Shown here piece by piece: positions 8,467 to 16,504 of a stretch of DNA of 64,000 bases. Positions within the stretch are counted from its first letter, which is position 1, and every line of letters starts with the position of its first letter. The translations under genes and the position numbers were made by a program. The stretch is from Nitrospirae bacterium MYbinv3 (lineage in GTDB: Bacteria; Nitrospirota; Thermodesulfovibrionia; Thermodesulfovibrionales; Magnetobacteriaceae). The stretch is taken from positions 27,061 through 91,060 of the forward strand of contig PEAB01000002.1 of NCBI GenBank assembly GCA_002753395.1, given 5' to 3'. The notes under the pieces were generated by a model that was not told where the DNA came from, searched no databases, and worked only from the letters and a program-made list of their open reading frames with translations.

Positions 8467-9449
8467 CCTCCAAACCTGTAATAAAGACTATCATTCCGCA
8501 GATGGGAAACACCTATAGCTCATTTCCGTCAGTGGTCGAGTACAATAATTATTTGTATTTTTACTATCGCCAGGGAGTTAAGGACAGCTATCAGTGTCAT
8601 GGGCTTAACGGCAAGGTGCGATGCCTTAGGATCGAAAAGGCATGTCTCTTAGGACGTTTTAGGGACGACGATGACAGCCGCCCTCAACTGGAGATGGGTG
8701 AGGATTTTTGTGTCTTTGATGGTGAAAACGAGCTTGATGCCATCGTATGTCGCTTAGAGAGCGAACTCTTCACCCTTTGTAGCAGGGTATACGTAAGAGA
8801 TACGTTTGCCGCAACCTACATATCGTTTTCGAGACTGCCGATGTTTGATAGCAGGCATGAGGTCGTCGTAAAGGGCGTTGATTGGGTAGTGTTTTACGGA
8901 AAACCGTTTAGGTGGGTCTCAGGGTATGTGTTTTCAGCCTATGGGGTGTTAAAGGGAGGGACTGATAGTATACCGTTAGTCCTTTATACGGAGGATTTCA
9001 CATCTTGGAGCGTGATGTCTTATGTAAAGAGTATCCATAAAAACGTGATACTTAACGAAAACTCTATTGTTTATGACGGTTCTAGATACATCATGTTTAT
9101 CAGGCAGGACTCAGCTCCTTATGGCATATGGTACTGTGTCTCAGGAGACCTTCAGGGTTGGAGTGAGCCAGTTAAGTTGATTAGTTCGGCTGTTGCCCCA
9201 ATGGCGATCGTCAAGGACGGCAGGTGCCTTTTATCGTTTCGTTACCTGTACAATAATGACCACAGCGCTATTTCTATCATATCGCCTTTTGAAGAGGTCA
9301 AGATGGACAATATAGAGACCTATGAAGGTAGTCCCTTTGACGGTGGTTATACAGATTTGACGTTTATAGACGATTGTCTTTTTGTCTTGTATTACGTGGG
9401 CAACGTCAATGGCGAACCCTACATACGATTGGCAAAGGTTTCAATATAG
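8463..9449 (+). CDS. Predicted beta-propeller, glycosidase-like protein
   Basis: The 328-residue protein is not firmly recognised. It has repeated blade-like patterns typical of five-bladed propellers in glycoside hydrolases and sialidases: FPSVVEYNNYLYFYYRQG (about 21), TYISFSRLP, NSIVYDGSRYIMFIRQ (about 200), GIWYCVSGDLQGWSEPVKL (about 222) and GYTDLTFIDDCLFVLYYV (about 300). No signal peptide is seen, so it is probably cytoplasmic. It starts at TTG 8463, inside the end of pseI, which implies a tightly linked role in the same glycan pathway. Without a clear catalytic triad it could be a binding protein. Confidence 0.5.
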   Translation: MTSKPVIKTIIPQMGNTYSSFPSVVEYNNYLYFYYRQGVKDSYQCHGLNGKVRCLRIEKACLLGRFRDDDDSRPQLEMGEDFCVFDGENELDAIVCRLESELFTLCSRVYVRDTFAATYISFSRLPMFDSRHEVVVKGVDWVVFYGKPFRWVSGYVFSAYGVLKGGTDSIPLVLYTEDFTSWSVMSYVKSIHKNVILNENSIVYDGSRYIMFIRQDSAPYGIWYCVSGDLQGWSEPVKLISSAVAPMAIVKDGRCLLSFRYLYNNDHSAISIISPFEEVKMDNIETYEGSPFDGGYTDLTFIDDCLFVLYYVGNVNGEPYIRLAKVSI

Positions 9450-9958
9450 CAAACGAGCGTACAAGGGCGATTTATCTTATAGTAGAGTATCTATCGTTGT
9501 CGGGACTGATTTGTGTCTTACTGCTTTTCAAGCCGATAGTAGACCTTATAGATATAAATGGTCTGTATACAAACTTTGTGGTGTTTTTAAGTGCCAAGAC
9601 AATAGGCGGTCTACTTAGAATCCCCTGTTCGTATGACGGCTCTATTATAGGCTTGCCAGCCATAAGTCTTGATGTTCGATTTGGCTGTAACGGTCTGGAG
9701 GCTGTTATAATGTTCGCTATTGCCGTGATAGTGTTTCCAGCGCCGTGGAGGATTAAATTAAAGGGTATTTTGGCTGGCTTTGTGATTATTCAGTTCTTAA
9801 ACATTTTAAGGATAGCGGTGCTTGCCTATGTCGGGGTTTATCACAAAGGGGTTTTTGACGTTATCCATATGTATTTTGCACAGGTGATTATGATAGCGGT
9901 AGTGTTAGGTATCCTTATGGTATACCTGAACTATGTAAGAGGGCACAATCCTTCGTAA
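9374..9958 (+). CDS. xrtH: Exosortase H (XrtH-type) transpeptidase
   Basis: Exosortases are integral membrane cysteine proteases that recognise C-terminal sorting tags, cleave them and probably transfer the protein to a surface acceptor. All three conserved residues are present, counting from TTG 9374: Cys105 in FGCNGLEAV, Arg146 in NILRIA and His165 in VIHMYF. There are several membrane helices (about 40-60, 110-122, 132-155, 165-188). The phrase VIVFPAPWRIKLKG and the short length fit the XrtH subclass, whose substrates carry IPTLxxWG tags. The start is uncertain: TTG 9374 overlaps the upstream gene by 76 bases, and the first helix begins near base 9485. No tagged substrate was seen in this window. 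Confidence 0.82.
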   Translation: MSFCLVLRGQRQWRTLHTIGKGFNIANERTRAIYLIVEYLSLSGLICVLLLFKPIVDLIDINGLYTNFVVFLSAKTIGGLLRIPCSYDGSIIGLPAISLDVRFGCNGLEAVIMFAIAVIVFPAPWRIKLKGILAGFVIIQFLNILRIAVLAYVGVYHKGVFDVIHMYFAQVIMIAVVLGILMVYLNYVRGHNPS

Positions 9959-9989
9959 AATAGCCTTACCACATACGCTGCTGACGGTA

Positions 9990-10553
9990 TTGCGTTTTAT
10001 GACGTTTTATGCCGTATCGCTTACAATATGGTTTGGTGTTCAGGATTATTACGGTGTATTTATTGTTGAGATAGCGGCTCCCCTGATAGCCACGGTGAAA
10101 GGGATAAAGAGCGAGCTGATTATACACAGGGGCAATGACGTAATAGCCTCGTTTATATATCAGGGGGGTGGTGCTACACATCAGGTGATAGATGTACTCG
10201 TAAAGACATCGTTTTATTCATTTAACGCCCCTTTGACGTTTGCTGTATTGTCGGTGTTTTACCCGTTTCTAAAGTTGAATCCTGCCTTTAAGAGAGAGTT
10301 TCCTTCTAATTATGGGACATATCTTTTCTACCTTCAAGTTCTTGGGTCGCTATTTATCTTTCACGTCGTGATAGTGTTTTTCATGTTAGGAAAGGATCTG
10401 TCTGTTATGTTGGCAGGGATGGAGATAGCAACGGCGAGGTTTAAAGTTGAGTTATGGCTTTTTGCAGGGCAGTTTGTAGAGTATATTGGAAAGAGGGTAG
10501 AGCCTTTGCTTGTGGGGTTTTACATCTTTATCAGGTTTTTTAGTTTTAGATAA
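9990..10553 (+). CDS. Exosortase H-associated membrane protein
   Basis: The 187-residue protein has three or four membrane helices (about 4-36, 72-90, 107-128, 145-165) and an outer segment with GGGATHQVIDVLVKTSFYSFN. Its place directly after xrtH and its helix layout match the XrtH-associated membrane protein found beside exosortase H. That identification rests on context and general resemblance. The start is unclear: TTG 9990 and ATG 9999 are both possible, and the frame is open back to 9939, which would add about 17 residues (with LRKIALPHTLLTV) that look real. A terminator follows the gene. Confidence 0.65.
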   Translation: MRFMTFYAVSLTIWFGVQDYYGVFIVEIAAPLIATVKGIKSELIIHRGNDVIASFIYQGGGATHQVIDVLVKTSFYSFNAPLTFAVLSVFYPFLKLNPAFKREFPSNYGTYLFYLQVLGSLFIFHVVIVFFMLGKDLSVMLAGMEIATARFKVELWLFAGQFVEYIGKRVEPLLVGFYIFIRFFSFR

Positions 10554-10555
10554 AG

Positions 10556-10593
10556 GGAAGGGAGAGGATTATGTCCTCCCCCCAATTTTTTTG
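10556..10593 (+). terminator. Rho-independent terminator after the xrtH cluster
   Basis: GGGAGAGGA, loop TTATG, TCCTCCCCCC, then a run of seven T. It lies 3 bases after the last gene of the pseI-xrtH cluster, between convergent genes. Confidence 0.7.
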
Positions 10594-10625
10594 TTGAAAG
10601 GGAAGCAACTCATATCGAGTCTTTA

Positions 10626-10979
10626 TTACTTCTTATGGCATCTAGAACAGTTTTCTTTTGCGCTTGCATTAAAAATAGGCTGATCTTTGCCACCAGCATT
10701 AAAAGTGGCTTTTCCGTTATGACAGGCGCCGCAAAATTTACCTTCTGTAAGGTCTTTCATCGTTATCTTAACGGTTCCTTTTTTCATCTGTGGAAATAGG
10801 TCCGCCTTATGACAATCAGGGCATTTCTTACCGGCATCAGCATGTTTTTTGCCGTCAAATAATACCTTTCCATCCTTGCCACCTTCATACTCAATCGTCT
10901 TTCCAGGCATGACAGCCATCGCAACACCAGTAAATGCAAAAGCCATAACAACAGCTATTACAGCAATTTTAAATCTCAA
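10626..10979 (-). CDS. c7-type triheme periplasmic cytochrome
   Basis: A small exported multihaem cytochrome (117 residues from the preferred start). The N-terminal signal peptide FKIAVIAVVMAFAFTGVAMA is cleaved after AMA. Three CxxCH haem-attachment motifs follow: CPDCHK, CGACHN and CSRCHK at the C-terminus, with additional His residues for axial ligation, as in c7/triheme proteins of anaerobic iron and sulfur reducers. The spacing fits the c(7)-type triheme family. The start was set at TTG 10979 because AGGAGGTG lies 6 bases upstream. The GTG at 10988 would sit on the ribosome site. The role is probably periplasmic electron transfer; the partner is unknown. Confidence 0.85.
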   Translation of the reverse strand: MRFKIAVIAVVMAFAFTGVAMAVMPGKTIEYEGGKDGKVLFDGKKHADAGKKCPDCHKADLFPQMKKGTVKITMKDLTEGKFCGACHNGKATFNAGGKDQPIFNASAKENCSRCHKK

Positions 10980-11226
10980 TCTGTACACCTCCTCTCATAG
11001 TATCCATATATGTTCAAAATGAACTATATAGAATAAAACTATAACTCAAGCCGTGTCAAGGGGGCGAATTTTGAATTGTTAGGGATTGATTCTGATAATG
11101 GTTCTTATTTATTAATGCTCACCTGTTAAGATACTGTAAAGAAGAAGGGATCATATTTACAAGGACAAGGAGTTACCGCAAGAATGATAACTGTTACGTA
11201 GAACAGAAGAACTACTCAGTGGTACG

Positions 11227-11430
11227 TTGAATGGTTGGTTATATGACACAATCGAGGAGCTTACAGTGGGGTGCATAAGAACCACCATGACCTTACGGAC
11301 ACAACAAGCAATGAAAATCCTTGATAAAGAACTTGAGGTTCGTACCGATAAACTGGAATTCGCAGTTAAAGAAAAAGCCAAAAAAGACACGGAGTTAAAA
11401 GAGGCCTTAAGACACGCTGGATTGCTGTAA
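11227..11430 (+). CDS. Short hypothetical ORF containing a repeat end
   Basis: A 67-residue frame with a charged, coiled-coil-like second half (KELEVRTDKLEFAVKEKAK). Bases about 11264-11292 match the mosaic repeat end (GGGGTGCATAAGAA then CATG), so part of the frame (VGCIRTTM) is repeat-derived. Codons in the same frame before the ATG (EELLSGTLNGWLYDTIEEL) look protein-like, so this may be the broken tail of a longer gene. No family is recognised. The surrounding 10980-11226 and 11431-11535 show no other gene. Confidence 0.25.
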   Translation: MNGWLYDTIEELTVGCIRTTMTLRTQQAMKILDKELEVRTDKLEFAVKEKAKKDTELKEALRHAGLL

Positions 11431-11535
11431 CCGCGCCCGCCTTTGTTTCTATAATCCAACGCGTAATTAAACATTACGCTTACATTCTCACAAAAGCTAT
11501 CAACGACTTCCCTTGTCGTCGTTTAGATTATCTTG

Positions 11536-12048
11536 TCAATCTTTAAGTTTCTTTCTAGCCAACACGATAGCGCCTATTATTGCGACCAACAGGATCACTG
11601 AGGCAATCTCAAAGGGAAGCATGTACTGTGTAAACAGGACATACCCAATAGCCGAGGTATGTGTCATCGTTTTAATCTTGTCGATACTCCAGGCGCCACC
11701 CTCTCCAAGCCTAAGGTAGAACGTTGACACTACAAACACAAGCATAATACCTGCCGCAACAATAAGACCCATTGGCCAATCTCTGATGTATACACGTTTA
11801 TTTGGGCCTTCTCTGAGATTTAACAGCATTACAACGAACAAGAATAATACCATTATTGCACCGGCATATATGATTATCTGTATCGCCGCCAAAAACTCTG
11901 CATTTAAGAATAGATACAGACCAGCCACGTGGAAAAACAACAACAGCATTAACAGAACGGCGTGCATAACGTTCTTCCTTGTTACGATCAATGCAGAGGC
12001 TATTACACACATGGAGGCAAAGTATATAAAAAAGCCCTGCTGGATCAT
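11536..12048 (-). CDS. nuoJ: NADH-quinone oxidoreductase subunit J
   Basis: A membrane subunit of Complex I. The 170 residues form five membrane helices with the typical core of the family (LNAEFLAAIQIIIYAGAIMV, about 47-66, then LFLFVVMLLNLRE). It is the last recognisable gene of the operon. The expected nuoK, nuoL, nuoM and nuoN do not follow; about 100 bases downstream the strand changes to a short remnant ORF. It lies 51 bases after nuoI. Confidence 0.93.
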   Translation of the reverse strand: MIQQGFFIYFASMCVIASALIVTRKNVMHAVLLMLLLFFHVAGLYLFLNAEFLAAIQIIIYAGAIMVLFLFVVMLLNLREGPNKRVYIRDWPMGLIVAAGIMLVFVVSTFYLRLGEGGAWSIDKIKTMTHTSAIGYVLFTQYMLPFEIASVILLVAIIGAIVLARKKLKD

Positions 12049-12099
12049 CCCTTCTCCGCCTGCTTACTACTGCCAATTCCCCAACACTGACAACGTGTG

Positions 12100-12786
12100 T
12101 TATTCATTGGAAACCTCGCCGGCGGTACCGGTTGCGGTTATAGGGACTGGCGAAAGCGGTTCTGAGGTAATCGCTGCCTTAGGTTTAAAGATGGCCTGCT
12201 CATGTGGCGTGCAAAAGTCCTCTAGCTTGGGGCGCCAGAAGTGTTCAAGATAATACCTACCCTTTGGGCCTTCCATATATTTATCCCAGTTATCGAGCAG
12301 GGTATCTTTTGTCATAAAAAACGCTTCCCTGGAGTAGTCTGAGTACTCATAGTGCTCTGTCAGCACCACTGCTCCAAATGGACACGCCTCAACGCAGAAG
12401 GAACAGTACAGACACCTCAATAACTCTATTTCGTACCTGTCAACTACTTTTTCGTGGTTATCCCCTTCAGACGTAAAGATGTTGATGCACCTTGATGGGC
12501 ATATTGCTGCGCACAGACCGCATCCAACACACTTGGCCTTACCGGTTGCTGGGTCTCTTACAAGGGCGTGCAGTCCTCGAAACCCCTGTTTTGCCTGCCG
12601 CTTCTCTTTGGGGTACTGCTGTGTTACGGGCTTTTTAAATGCCGTCGTTAAGGTCAGCTTCATACCCTGAAGTATCTCAAGGAAAAACACCCTTCTCAAG
12701 AGACTGGCAAAAAAACCGATCTCCTTTCTACTAACGACCTTTACACCAGTGTCATTAGACACTATTATTTCCTCTGTTGCATCCAT
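12100..12786 (-). CDS. nuoI: NADH-quinone oxidoreductase subunit I (two 4Fe-4S)
   Basis: The Complex I peripheral-arm subunit that holds clusters N6a and N6b. The two CxxCxxCxxxC motifs are CVGCGLCAAICPSRC (about 80-94) and CLYCSFCVEACPFGAV (about 124-139). The 228 residues are longer than many NuoI proteins because of an N-terminal extension of about 30 residues and a C-terminal tail of about 40 residues rich in Pro, Glu and Thr. It lies between nuoH and nuoJ in the standard order. Confidence 0.95.
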   Translation of the reverse strand: MDATEEIIVSNDTGVKVVSRKEIGFFASLLRRVFFLEILQGMKLTLTTAFKKPVTQQYPKEKRQAKQGFRGLHALVRDPATGKAKCVGCGLCAAICPSRCINIFTSEGDNHEKVVDRYEIELLRCLYCSFCVEACPFGAVVLTEHYEYSDYSREAFFMTKDTLLDNWDKYMEGPKGRYYLEHFWRPKLEDFCTPHEQAIFKPKAAITSEPLSPVPITATGTAGEVSNE

Positions 12787-12829
12787 TTATACTCCCAATG
12801 CCCAAAGACTCATTATACCAACATATCTT

Positions 12830-13873
12830 TTACACATGACTATTTGTAAACCAAAGTTTCATTAACGCTGTTATCACAACATTGACTAATGACAGAGGGA
12901 TTAACACCTTCCACCCTATCGACATTAACTGATCGTACCGGTATCTAGGCAGGGTAGCCCTTATCCAGTAGTAAAAGAATATACATGCATACAGCTTAAG
13001 GACAAACCACACGATCCCCGGCACCGCTGCAAGAAATGGCAGCAACTTAAGGATGAAAGGAGGCAGCGTCCACCCGCCTAGGTAACACAGAACGGCTACA
13101 GAGGACATTACTATCATCCCCGTGTACTCGGCCATGAAGAACAGTGCAAAGCGCATCCCGCTGTATTCCGTGAAAAAACCGGCAACAAGCTCGGTCTCTG
13201 CCTCTGGCAGGTCAAAAGGCGTCCTGTTAGTCTCTGCGATGGCAGAGACAACGAATGTAAAAAATCCTATAAACTGAGGTATTATATAGAGCCCTCCAGG
13301 GTATCTCTGTTGTGCGTGTACTATGTCGGTCAGGTTTAGCGAACCGGCCATTAACATCACCCCAACGAGGCTCAGACCAAGGGATACCTCATAACTTATC
13401 ACCTGCGCTGAGCACCTCAGGCTGCCAAGAAACGAATACTTAGAATTGGATGCCCATCCCGCTAGGATTATACCGTACACCCCAAGGGAGGACATCGCAA
13501 ATATGAAGAGTAAACCAATGTTAATGTTGCTTATTATAAAGCCATCGTAAAACGGTATCACAGCCAGTGTTGTCAGTGCCGCCATCAGGCCAAACACAGG
13601 GGCCATGAAAAATATCGGCTTGTCCGCATTAGCGGGGATTATGTCTTCCTTAAAAAACGACTTTATACCATCCGCTATCGGCTGGAGTATCCCATAGGGG
13701 CCTACTATCATCGGGCCAAGGCGCATCTGCATCCTGGCTATGACCTTCCTCTCAAAGTACGTGGCATAGGCCACATGCCCCATCACGGCTGCAAGGACTA
13801 TGGCTATCTTAAAGATGATAACTCCTATATCCCATAAAAGCCCTTTTAACTCGATTGCCGATCCTATGTTCAT
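12830..13873 (-). CDS. nuoH: NADH-quinone oxidoreductase subunit H
   Basis: The Complex I membrane subunit next to the quinone site. It has eight predicted helices and the signatures ERKVIARMQMRLGP (about 44) and ADGIKSFFKEDIIP, plus AIAETNRTPFDLPEAE (about 198) with EAE and the loop residues that line the quinone chamber. The start was set at ATG 13873. A longer frame to 13936 would overlap nuoG by 46 bases and lacks family-like sequence. From the chosen start the protein is 347 residues, normal for NuoH. Confidence 0.95.
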   Translation of the reverse strand: MNIGSAIELKGLLWDIGVIIFKIAIVLAAVMGHVAYATYFERKVIARMQMRLGPMIVGPYGILQPIADGIKSFFKEDIIPANADKPIFFMAPVFGLMAALTTLAVIPFYDGFIISNINIGLLFIFAMSSLGVYGIILAGWASNSKYSFLGSLRCSAQVISYEVSLGLSLVGVMLMAGSLNLTDIVHAQQRYPGGLYIIPQFIGFFTFVVSAIAETNRTPFDLPEAETELVAGFFTEYSGMRFALFFMAEYTGMIVMSSVAVLCYLGGWTLPPFILKLLPFLAAVPGIVWFVLKLYACIFFYYWIRATLPRYRYDQLMSIGWKVLIPLSLVNVVITALMKLWFTNSHV

Positions 13874-13890
13874 GGCTTCAACATATCCCC

Positions 13891-16491
13891 TTAAATCTTC
13901 TCGATCCTTACAGCGGTTGCCTCTAAAGACAGGCAATTCAGTACCGGATCTATTTGGTAGCTTAACATACCCAGACAGCCTGACTTTTCAAACGAATTAG
14001 ACATCAAGACGATGCACTCAGGCACTTCCTTGCTGATCCTAGCGACCACCTCTACCTGTCCCTCGGTTGTGTAGACCATGACCCTATCACCGTCATTGAG
14101 GGAGCGTTGTTGAGCCTGTTTATGGTTTATAAGCAAGTAAGGCTCTGGATATATGCTCAGTATACCCTTAGACTTGGTTGTTATCGTTCCGCTATGGTAT
14201 AGAGGTCTCTGTGGGATGAGATGCTGGTTAGGATACTCACCCTGGCAGTATTCTGCTATTGGCAGGTTATCAAGCCCCTCTACGTCGAAGTTCCCTTCGC
14301 TTTCTCTGAGGGGTTTGCCGTTGTATGGCCAGATCGTCTGACCTGAGTTCATGCCCTCATAGGTTAAACCTGAATGCAGCGGCGATTTTTGCGTTATCTC
14401 GCTCCAAAGGTCTCGCACACTCATGTAGCTTTCCTTCATCCCTAGCTCCTTGGCTATATTGGCTATGATCCTCCAGTCGTCCTTGCCAACTGCAAGCGTT
14501 TTCGCCTTTCTCAACCGTTGTATCCTTCTTTCGAGGTTCGTAAAGGAGCCATCCTTTTCAGACCATGCCGCTGCCGGTAGTACTACATCGGCTAGCTTTG
14601 CCGTCTCTGTCACAAATATATCCTGAACCACCACAAACTCTATGTTTCTCAACGCATCTTCTGTTTTATTCCTATCGGGGAAGTTAATTACTGGATTTTC
14701 ACCCATCACGTAGAGTGCCTTAAACTCACCGCTAAACCCCTTTTCTATGATCTCAAAGGCATTGTTGCCCTTTTCCTCTGGGGTGGAGCCACCAGCCGTG
14801 TCTTTTATCTTATGAGCAATAACCTCTAACTCAACCGGCCTTCCTCCGGGCAGCAAGTCTGGTACGCAACCCATATCTATGAGGCCCTGGTAGTTTGGCC
14901 TGTCTGACATCAGAAATATCCTGCCATTTAGCAGATACGCAATAGCCCCAACGAGAAACACCTTCTTTGATACCCTCTCGCCCTGACATATGTCCTGCCC
15001 CAAGATGATGACGGGGGTTTTCATCGCACACAGGTCCTTGGCTGCCCGCTCGATAATGTCATCCGAACCCCCTGCCGCTTTCAATTCCTTAGAAGATGGT
15101 ATCTTAAGCAGAGCTATCTTACTCTCTATAATGTAGCTCTCGTTTCTAAGCCCTTTGCGTTTTACAATCTTACTGAGGAGGGCGCTTAGCACCACCTCCT
15201 CGGCGTAAATAGAAGGCACTATCTCGTAATCTATAAACATTTTCAATCCGCCAGGCATCCCAACAACCACAACCTTGGCCCCGTGCCTCCAGGCCAGCCT
15301 CACCTGAACACCCATGACGGGATTGATCGCTGTGGGGTCCCCGCCAACCACCAACACACCGTTAGACCTCTCAATACCGTGCAAGAGGTTGGCCGTCACG
15401 CCAACGCCCAGCATCCGCTCCAGATAGCTCTGTACCGGTGCATAAAAAAACCTTGCCGCCGAGTCTATATTGTTAGAGCCTAAAATAAAACGTATTAACT
15501 TCTGAAGCATGTAGTTGTCTTCATTTGTGCATCTTGCCGATGCTATGCCTGCGATGGCCTTACCGCCATGAGCTTTCTTTATATCCTTGAGCTTCTGGGC
15601 GACATAGCCTATGGCCTCTTCCCAGGTAACCGGCTCTAATTGGCCGTTTTTCTTGATAAGAGGCGAGCTTAGGCGCTCATCGCTGTCTACGTAGTCGTAG
15701 CCAAAGCGCCCCCTTACACACAGAAGCCCTCTGTTTAAGCCGCTTTTTAAGTCGGGTATCGTCCTCATAATGGAACCGCCGCGCATCTGTAATATCATGT
15801 TGCAGCCCACGCCGCAAAAACCGCACACGGTTTGTATCTCATTTTCAACGTACCAGGGCCTGTAACTGTGCCTATGGGGTCTTGACGTAATGGCGCCCAC
15901 AGGGCACACCGTAAGACAGTTACCGCAGTACTCACAGTTGTATCGTCCTCCTGAAAACGGCTCTACAAAGGAGTGACATCCCCTGCCCGTGATCGCTATT
16001 GCGTAGGCCCCTTGTACGTCCTCGCACATCCTCACGCACCTGGAACACAGTATGCACCGCTCCATGTTTCGTACTATAAACGGGTCGTTAAAGTTCTCTG
16101 GGTGTTTGCGCTTGCCTTCTAAGAATCTTCCCTCGTGTGCACCATACTGCACGACCAGTTCTTGTAGGATGCACTCACCGGCCTTATCGCACACCGCACA
16201 GTCCAGGGGGTGATTGATAAGCAGGAATTCGAGCATCGCTCTTCTGGTCTCTCTTATGACCTCCGTCTCGGTCCTGACCACCATGCCGTCGGTTACATGA
16301 ACCGTGCACGAGGTCTGAAGGCGTGGAAGGCGCTCTATCTCTACAAGACACATACGACAACCGCCATACGGCTCTAGTCCCTTGAAGTGGCACAGGGTAG
16401 GTATCTTTATCCCTGCACCCTCGGCGGCCTCTAATATTGTTACAGGCGTCTCTACCGATACCTCTATGTCGTTTATCGTGAGCTTTATCAT
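13891..16491 (-). CDS. nuoG: NADH-quinone oxidoreductase subunit G
   Basis: The 866-residue Complex I subunit carries iron-sulfur clusters in the NADH arm. Residues 1-80 are a ferredoxin-like 2Fe-2S domain (CHFKGLEPYGGCRMCLVE). Next come the His-Cys3 motif HPLDCAVCDKAGEC and two 4Fe-4S motifs (CILCSRCVRMCEDV; CEYCGNCLTVCPVG). The molybdopterin-oxidoreductase-like domain begins at CGFCGVGCNM (about 224) with an extra 4Fe-4S ligand set and ends in a dinucleotide-binding domain (about 770-866). The FDH-like form is typical of bacterial Complex I. Start ATG 16491; it lies 13 bases after nuoF. Confidence 0.94.
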   Translation of the reverse strand: MIKLTINDIEVSVETPVTILEAAEGAGIKIPTLCHFKGLEPYGGCRMCLVEIERLPRLQTSCTVHVTDGMVVRTETEVIRETRRAMLEFLLINHPLDCAVCDKAGECILQELVVQYGAHEGRFLEGKRKHPENFNDPFIVRNMERCILCSRCVRMCEDVQGAYAIAITGRGCHSFVEPFSGGRYNCEYCGNCLTVCPVGAITSRPHRHSYRPWYVENEIQTVCGFCGVGCNMILQMRGGSIMRTIPDLKSGLNRGLLCVRGRFGYDYVDSDERLSSPLIKKNGQLEPVTWEEAIGYVAQKLKDIKKAHGGKAIAGIASARCTNEDNYMLQKLIRFILGSNNIDSAARFFYAPVQSYLERMLGVGVTANLLHGIERSNGVLVVGGDPTAINPVMGVQVRLAWRHGAKVVVVGMPGGLKMFIDYEIVPSIYAEEVVLSALLSKIVKRKGLRNESYIIESKIALLKIPSSKELKAAGGSDDIIERAAKDLCAMKTPVIILGQDICQGERVSKKVFLVGAIAYLLNGRIFLMSDRPNYQGLIDMGCVPDLLPGGRPVELEVIAHKIKDTAGGSTPEEKGNNAFEIIEKGFSGEFKALYVMGENPVINFPDRNKTEDALRNIEFVVVQDIFVTETAKLADVVLPAAAWSEKDGSFTNLERRIQRLRKAKTLAVGKDDWRIIANIAKELGMKESYMSVRDLWSEITQKSPLHSGLTYEGMNSGQTIWPYNGKPLRESEGNFDVEGLDNLPIAEYCQGEYPNQHLIPQRPLYHSGTITTKSKGILSIYPEPYLLINHKQAQQRSLNDGDRVMVYTTEGQVEVVARISKEVPECIVLMSNSFEKSGCLGMLSYQIDPVLNCLSLEATAVRIEKI

Positions 16492-16504
16492 TATAATCTA
16501 ACTC

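Noticed and set aside
11786..12253. 155-codon + strand frame opposite nuoJ and nuoI
   Set aside because: It spans two clear minus-strand Complex I genes and shows no family features.
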